This document shows, one piece after another, positions 59,718 to 64,000 of a stretch of DNA of 64,000 nucleotides. Origin of the DNA: Oegoconia quadripuncta (taxonomy: Eukaryota > Arthropoda > Insecta > Lepidoptera > Autostichidae); assembly GCA_949316235.1 (NCBI GenBank), contig OX438743.1, forward strand, positions 35,247,242 to 35,311,241, in the 5' to 3' direction. Under the pieces are notes generated by a model. It was given only the letters and a program-made list of their open reading frames with translations. It was not told where the DNA came from and searched no databases. How positions within the stretch are numbered: the stretch's first letter is position 1; each line of letters opens with the position of its first letter. A program made the translations under genes and the position numbers.

Positions 59718-61166
59718 GGGGTGTGGGGTGCGATGTCAGACAACCTCCTCGTGTGCCTGATGGCTACTTGTCCCCCTGGATACGTCTGGGGGGAACGGTA
59801 GTCGTTAGGCCGGTGCACCCTGGGCATCGGTCAACAACTTCCCTTTTAAGGGTTCTTGTTGACCGATGGCGAATAGTCTGACACCGGGGGGGGCTCCTCC
59901 GCGTGTCCCTCTGGTTTAGCAGAGGGCACTGCGGATGGAGCAGGAGACGCTCCCCTCCTAGTGGGGGAGTAAGGGTGGCTGCAGGCAGGCCTGGGGAGGA
60001 GGTTAGGGGGAACCTCCTACCCCTTGCCACCGCCGGGCTCGTAATCCGGGACTGCGGCTTTCAGCTGCAGTCCGGGACCGAGGGTCTTGGCCTAACCGCC
60101 CGGACCGCGAGGAAGGAAAACCTCTATAAAAAACCAGCCCAAGGTTCGGCTCCGAGGCCCGCCTCGGCGCCGAATGCCCTCGTCGTTCCACTCCCGAAAA
60201 TTCGTTTTCGGGAGTGGAGCGGCGAGGGAAGGTGGAGGGCAAAATCCACCACAGCGGGCTGCGGCGAGGAAGCGGCGCTCCCTGAGGAATGCCCATATGC
60301 CCATATGGGCAGGGGACGCCGTGAAATCGTCTGCAGCACTTGGGCGACCTCTCCTTGACGACTGCAGCCAAGGCTGCGGCCGTCGACGAGAGGTCGTGGG
60401 AAGCGGCCCTCTCCCTCTGCTCGCAGGGGGGGAGACGGCGGGCGGGTCGGAGGGGCGTGGAGAAGTTACGCGCCTCTCCGGGCATCCCGCTGCTGTAGGC
60501 CGCTATGGTAGGGGACGACCTCTCTGTTGAGGGACCGTCCCCTGCCACATCATATGGTGGGAACCGCACACCCTACCATGTGGTGTGGTGGGGGACTGCC
60601 TCTCTGTTATGGAGAGGTCGTAGCCGTGCGGGACGGCCACTCTTTGCCGCCCGCAGCCAGGTTTGAGCTGCGGACGCCAAGGGGAGGCCGTGGAAAGCGG
60701 TCCTCTCCCTCTGCGAGGTCACTCGCAAAGGCCTCGCAGAGCGAGGGGAGATGCAGCCGCATGGGGGGCACGGAGGAGAGCTTATCTTTAATGATAGGCG
60801 ATCCTCTGCCCCCCTACCCTGCGGGGCCGTGGGTGGCGATCCGGGGGGATCACCGCCCACACATAGGCCCCGCGAGAAGGCGCGCGCGGTGTTTTCCGCG
60901 CGCCTTCTAGAGGTGGCTGGACCAGGCGATTCCTCCCTGCTCCAGCCCAGAGGTGGGCCTGCCGCCGCTTTTTGTCCTGGCGGCGGGCACCGCGCTGGCG
61001 TGGCTGCGGACGAATACCAGATGGTACCCGCGGCCACGCCGTCAACGGCGCGCGCGAGGGAACACCCAGGAGTTTTTAGTCGGTAGGCCGGCACCTTCTG
61101 TGCCGGAGTCCGACATAATCCGCCCCCCTCCCCCGAGGAAGGCGGATAAGCATGAGCGTTTCTCCT

Positions 61167-61198
<32 letters not shown>
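59718..61198 (+). mobile_element. GC-rich retroelement insert with 29-base poly(A)
   Basis: A 1.48-kb block of very high G+C sits between two parts of an AT-rich MITE. It ends in 29 A (61170-61198), marking a retrotransposed RNA. I propose the 3' part of a non-LTR retrotransposon, perhaps R1-clade, but no reverse-transcriptase motif is present. The last open frame (60953-61171) ends GRPAPSVPESDI and then TAA immediately before the poly(A), so it might be an ORF tail. Many open frames on both strands come from scarcity of AT-rich stop codons and are not annotated. Strong inverted repeats lie at 59825-59868 and 60177-60228. About 45 bp of the MITE sequence present in the other copy is missing at the insertion point. 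Confidence 0.65.
60177..60228 (+). repeat. 24-bp stem with TTCG loop in the GC-rich insert
   Basis: Arms 60177-60200 and 60205-60228 pair along their length around the loop TTCG. The 13 pairs next to the loop are perfect, and the only two interruptions further out are T opposite G, which pair in RNA. UUCG loops are unusually stable in RNA. Confidence 0.85.
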
Positions 61199-61200
<2 letters not shown>

Positions 61201-61445
61201 TATAGGCAGCGTTAATTTTTAAAAGTAACCGCTTTATAAAAGTTTCAGCGAATCTAAGAAATGATTATGGGAAGCACATGAAAAGAGATCTGTTCAATTT
61301 TTTTTTATTATGTGATTTAGCCCAGAAATTAAAAAATATTTCATGTGAAACCTTGAAATAATATTCCATTTTCCAAATAAAAAACAAATTTGGATATTGC
61401 TTTGAAAATCTCAAGAATTGGTACATATGATTAACGAAGAAAAAA
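61199..61445. mobile_element. MITE second copy, right part
   Basis: GTATAGGCAGCGTTAATTTT to ACATATGATTAACGAAGAAA aligns with 52701-52940. The right inverted end of the MITE is missing after AAAAAAAC. Confidence 0.8.
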
Positions 61446-62049
61446 AACTAATGTCTAATATGACTGCCCTGACTCGAAGGCTGGATCCACCCCTTGTGTG
61501 AAAGCATGCTTTAGAAACCTCGTGCATGACAAACTATGCTCAAAACAAATTTTTCATGAAAATCAAACGGATATTATATCTTATTTAGTTAGCATAACAC
61601 CATGTCAGTAATACAGAGTATCTGTGTACTCTTGTATCAAAGTGTACCCAATATAAATATTCTGTGACTAGTTATTGGTGTAAGGGTCTGAAATATTTAT
61701 TTGTAACCCATCTCTGTGTTAATAAACAACATTTTTAACAGATAGCTCACCAAGCAACATAATAATTCAGTACAGGAAGTATAGGGTATGATATAGGTAC
61801 TACAATAACACTACTTCTCGATCGGTGTTTTTTAAAAGTTACCTGTAATTTGCATTGTATTGTTGTTGACGGAAATGAGTTTTTTGCAAAGTTAAATATC
61901 AATGCAAAAATAAAAAGAATTTAAAATATAAGAGCACTTTCAAGCTTGGTTTTCAATATCACACTACACTCATGTTCGGTGTTTTTTGTTGGAGTGTCTT
62001 GTCAATTTGTGTTCATACTTGTTTAACTTATGTTCTACCAACATTCTTC
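61446..62049. other. Unassigned non-coding DNA
   Basis: Nothing recognisable. Confidence 0.45.
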
Positions 62050-62379
62050 TTTTTTTTATGCACAACGGGTTGGTACTTGACCTCAATCACACCTGATGTT
62101 AAGTGAAGATGAGGTCGAAGGTGGAAGCGTACTGGCTCGGAAACCCCAACACATTTGGGGGACTGGCTATCTTATCTCTGACAACCGGAACACAACAATG
62201 CTATTAATATTGCTGCTTGGCGGCAGATTTAGATAAGATGGTGGTAGCTAGCCAGGCGGACATTTAAAATGCCCTACCACCAACCAAACCGAGTATTTAA
62301 ACATGTACCCTGCTGGGGATCGCACCCGCGACCTCCGAATCGTAAACACAATGTTGTTTACATTGAGCCACGGAGGCGG
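62050..62379 (-). mobile_element. tRNA-headed SINE (CATCAGGTG-tail family), full length
   Basis: This is the longest copy. On the minus strand the head CCTCCGTGGCTCAATGTAAA, the B-box region and body are all present, and the tail is CATCAGGTGTGATTGAGGTC with a GTGCATAAAAAAA end. It matches the copy at 55642 throughout and keeps a segment (TAGCTAGCCAGGCGGACATT) that the other has lost. Confidence 0.88.
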
Positions 62380-62823
62380 TTAAACTTCTCATAACATATG
62401 ACACTATAACATGTAGCCGCCCGTCTAATTTAATTAAAAATATTTATCATATATTAATAGCATAATATTCTGAACTTTTCGTCGCAGTACATTTAAAAAA
62501 ATCAAATACATGTCAAAAAAAATATAGCACCATTGTGGAAAAAATGTGATAAACCTGATGTCAATACAAGAAATGAAGATAAACTTGCAGTTCATTTACA
62601 TGAACGACTCCGACTCCGCAAAATCAGTAATTTATTGAGAGGGCTATGCGTACGTTTTATCAATAAGGTTTCCGTTGATATACAAAACCTTTCCTTTCAA
62701 TAAATTTAAGGATACTTTAAAAAGGAAACTTATTGAGAAAGCATGTTATAAAACATCAGACTATTTAGATGATAATTATCCTTGGACATAATAAGCTCGT
62801 TCGCATGCCAGGCTATTTCACAA
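62380..62823. other. Unassigned non-coding DNA
   Basis: Nothing recognisable. Confidence 0.45.
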
Positions 62824-62947
62824 TTAGTAATGAAACATTATTGTGCCTTTTTATAATATTAAACCAGTTTTAACAACCTTTGGAGTTTCTTGCTTGTTCT
62901 TCTCAGGGGAAAATTGCCTTTTGAACAAGCAGTAGCTTAAAAAATGC
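62824..62947 (+). repeat. Dispersed repeat with CTTGTTC/GAACAAG hairpin, copy 2
   Basis: It matches 50140-50270, with the same TTGCTTGTTC and GAACAAGCAG stem and the same GTAGCTTAAAAAATG end. Confidence 0.65.
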
Positions 62948-63330
62948 ATAAACTGACTATTTTAAATGGTGAACTTCCCAGGCTATTATTATGTATACAT
63001 AAACATCAGGTTATGTTCAATAAATCGATCACAAACTGCATATCACATCCTGTTCATTGTTAAAAGAAGTGAAAGTCCTCAGAGATGCGGGGGTGGATGC
63101 CGATTGACGGCTCTTTATTAGCATATTTGAAGGCGCCACATAGCTACTATAAGAAAGGTGATAGATCGATAAACACCTAAAGTATTTACTAGAGAGTACC
63201 TACTCCTTGCATAGCATCATTATAGCAAGATTGAAATTAAATGGGTTTTGTATATTTTTTTTGTTATCATACATGCAGCCATTATCATTAAATTAATATT
63301 ATTTAACATTAATACAATGGAAGCTACTTA
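62948..63330. other. Unassigned non-coding DNA
   Basis: Nothing recognisable. Confidence 0.45.
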
Positions 63331-63501
63331 ATCCACCGCCAAACAGCAATGTTAATAGCATTGTTGCGTTCTGGTTGTCAGAGATAAGATAGCCATTTCC
63401 TCAAATATTTGAGTTTCCGGGTCAGTGCGCTTCTACCTTCGGCCTCATCTTCACTTAACATCAGGTGTGATTGAGGTCAAGTCAGTTGTGCATAAAAAAA
63501 A
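63331..63501 (+). mobile_element. SINE 3' part (CATCAGGTG-tail family)
   Basis: CCACCGCCAAACAGCAATGT through GGCCTCATCTTCACTTAACA and CATCAGGTGTGATTGAGGTC to TGTGCATAAAAAAAA. The head is lost. Confidence 0.82.
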
Positions 63502-63599
63502 TCTCTTTTACTGTTATTGGTTAGCCGACATAATTATTCTGCTGTTTATTAAATTTTACTATTATTTTAATATGACACTATATTTGTATGTCAATTTGG

Positions 63600-63692
63600 C
63601 TGATCACAGAAATCATATTCATAAGTTAATGTATCTATAACAACCTGTACACATGTGTATCACAAATGAATAAATGATTGATTGATTGATCA
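63600..63692 (+). repeat. Probable retroelement 3' end with TTGA microsatellite
   Basis: The segment ends AATGAATAAATGATTGATTG ATTGA, a microsatellite-tailed 3' end of a type that I recall from lepidopteran repeats. The 5' limit is unclear. Confidence 0.4.
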
Positions 63693-64000
63693 TACAATAA
63701 TGGATATGGTTATTTCTCAATAGAAATATCTTTTGATGCGGCCAGCAATAATTTTTTGGAGGATTGAAGCACTATATAAATATAAAATATATGTGTGCAT
63801 ATATTTATAAATTGAAAATTTAGAAAACCACCAAAGGCACAAATGGTTAATATCATCCAGATAGACCAAACCAACTGAGTTACAATTTAAATATCTTCGA
63901 AACGGCTTAACCGATTTCCAACAAACATGAATAAGAACCCATCCCCGAGTCTTAAATACAAAAAAGTGGAAAATTTGGAAATTGTAGTCTAACTTCCAGA
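63693..64000. other. Window end, faint Helitron-like sequence
   Basis: AAACGGCTTAACCGATTTCC at 63899 onward resembles the body of the Helitron-like family (ACGGCTGAACGGATTT). It may continue beyond the window. Confidence 0.3.

Noticed and set aside
59903..61094. Many open frames of 70-188 codons on both strands
   Set aside because: Very high G+C removes AT-rich stop codons, so long frames are expected by chance. Products are arginine-, proline- and glycine-rich with no motif.

Overview
This window looks like non-coding nuclear DNA from a moth or butterfly (Lepidoptera). It is AT-rich, has no long intact host open reading frame and no prokaryotic gene organisation, and carries repeats typical of Lepidoptera: TAGG/CCTA microsatellites, LINE 3' tails containing CATCAGGTG, tRNA-headed SINEs, and Helitron-like repeats that end in a GC hairpin followed by CTAG|T. 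The species cannot be named from sequence alone.

From 1 to about 18.8 kb the DNA is mostly single-copy-looking intronic or intergenic sequence with a few Helitron-like fragments. From 18858 to 20993 lies a young 2.1-kb inverted-repeat element. Its 649-bp terminal arms differ at only about two positions. Its core is a decayed coding sequence interrupted by a 140-bp MITE. From 21 to 38 kb the DNA is again mostly unique, with a cluster of GCCAT motifs, GC-rich islands, a tandem duplication, scattered LINE and SINE tails and a perfect 34-bp inverted repeat. At 38.26-38.93 kb a minus-strand promoter-like region, a 5' leader and a short first coding exon with a splice donor are proposed. If real, the gene would run leftwards, making much of the left half of the window its intron. 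Weak candidate micro-exons on the same strand are reported only as findings.

From 39 to 64 kb the sequence is a mosaic of transposon debris. It includes a frameshifted non-LTR retrotransposon (44.9-46.0 kb) inserted into a small palindromic repeat, and an inverted-repeat element carrying a LINE tail (40.6-41.4 kb). There is also a TA-flanked MITE (52.6 kb) with a second copy at 59.6-61.4 kb, split by a GC-rich 1.5-kb insert that has a 29-base poly(A) and strong predicted RNA hairpins. Several SINE families and a cluster of Helitron-like repeats at 58.7-59.4 kb complete it.

The only confident protein-coding sequence is the retrotransposon reverse-transcriptase fragment. No tRNA, rRNA or CRISPR array was found. 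Most short open frames are chance and are not annotated. Family assignments rest on visible motifs and repeat comparison inside this window, without database searches.
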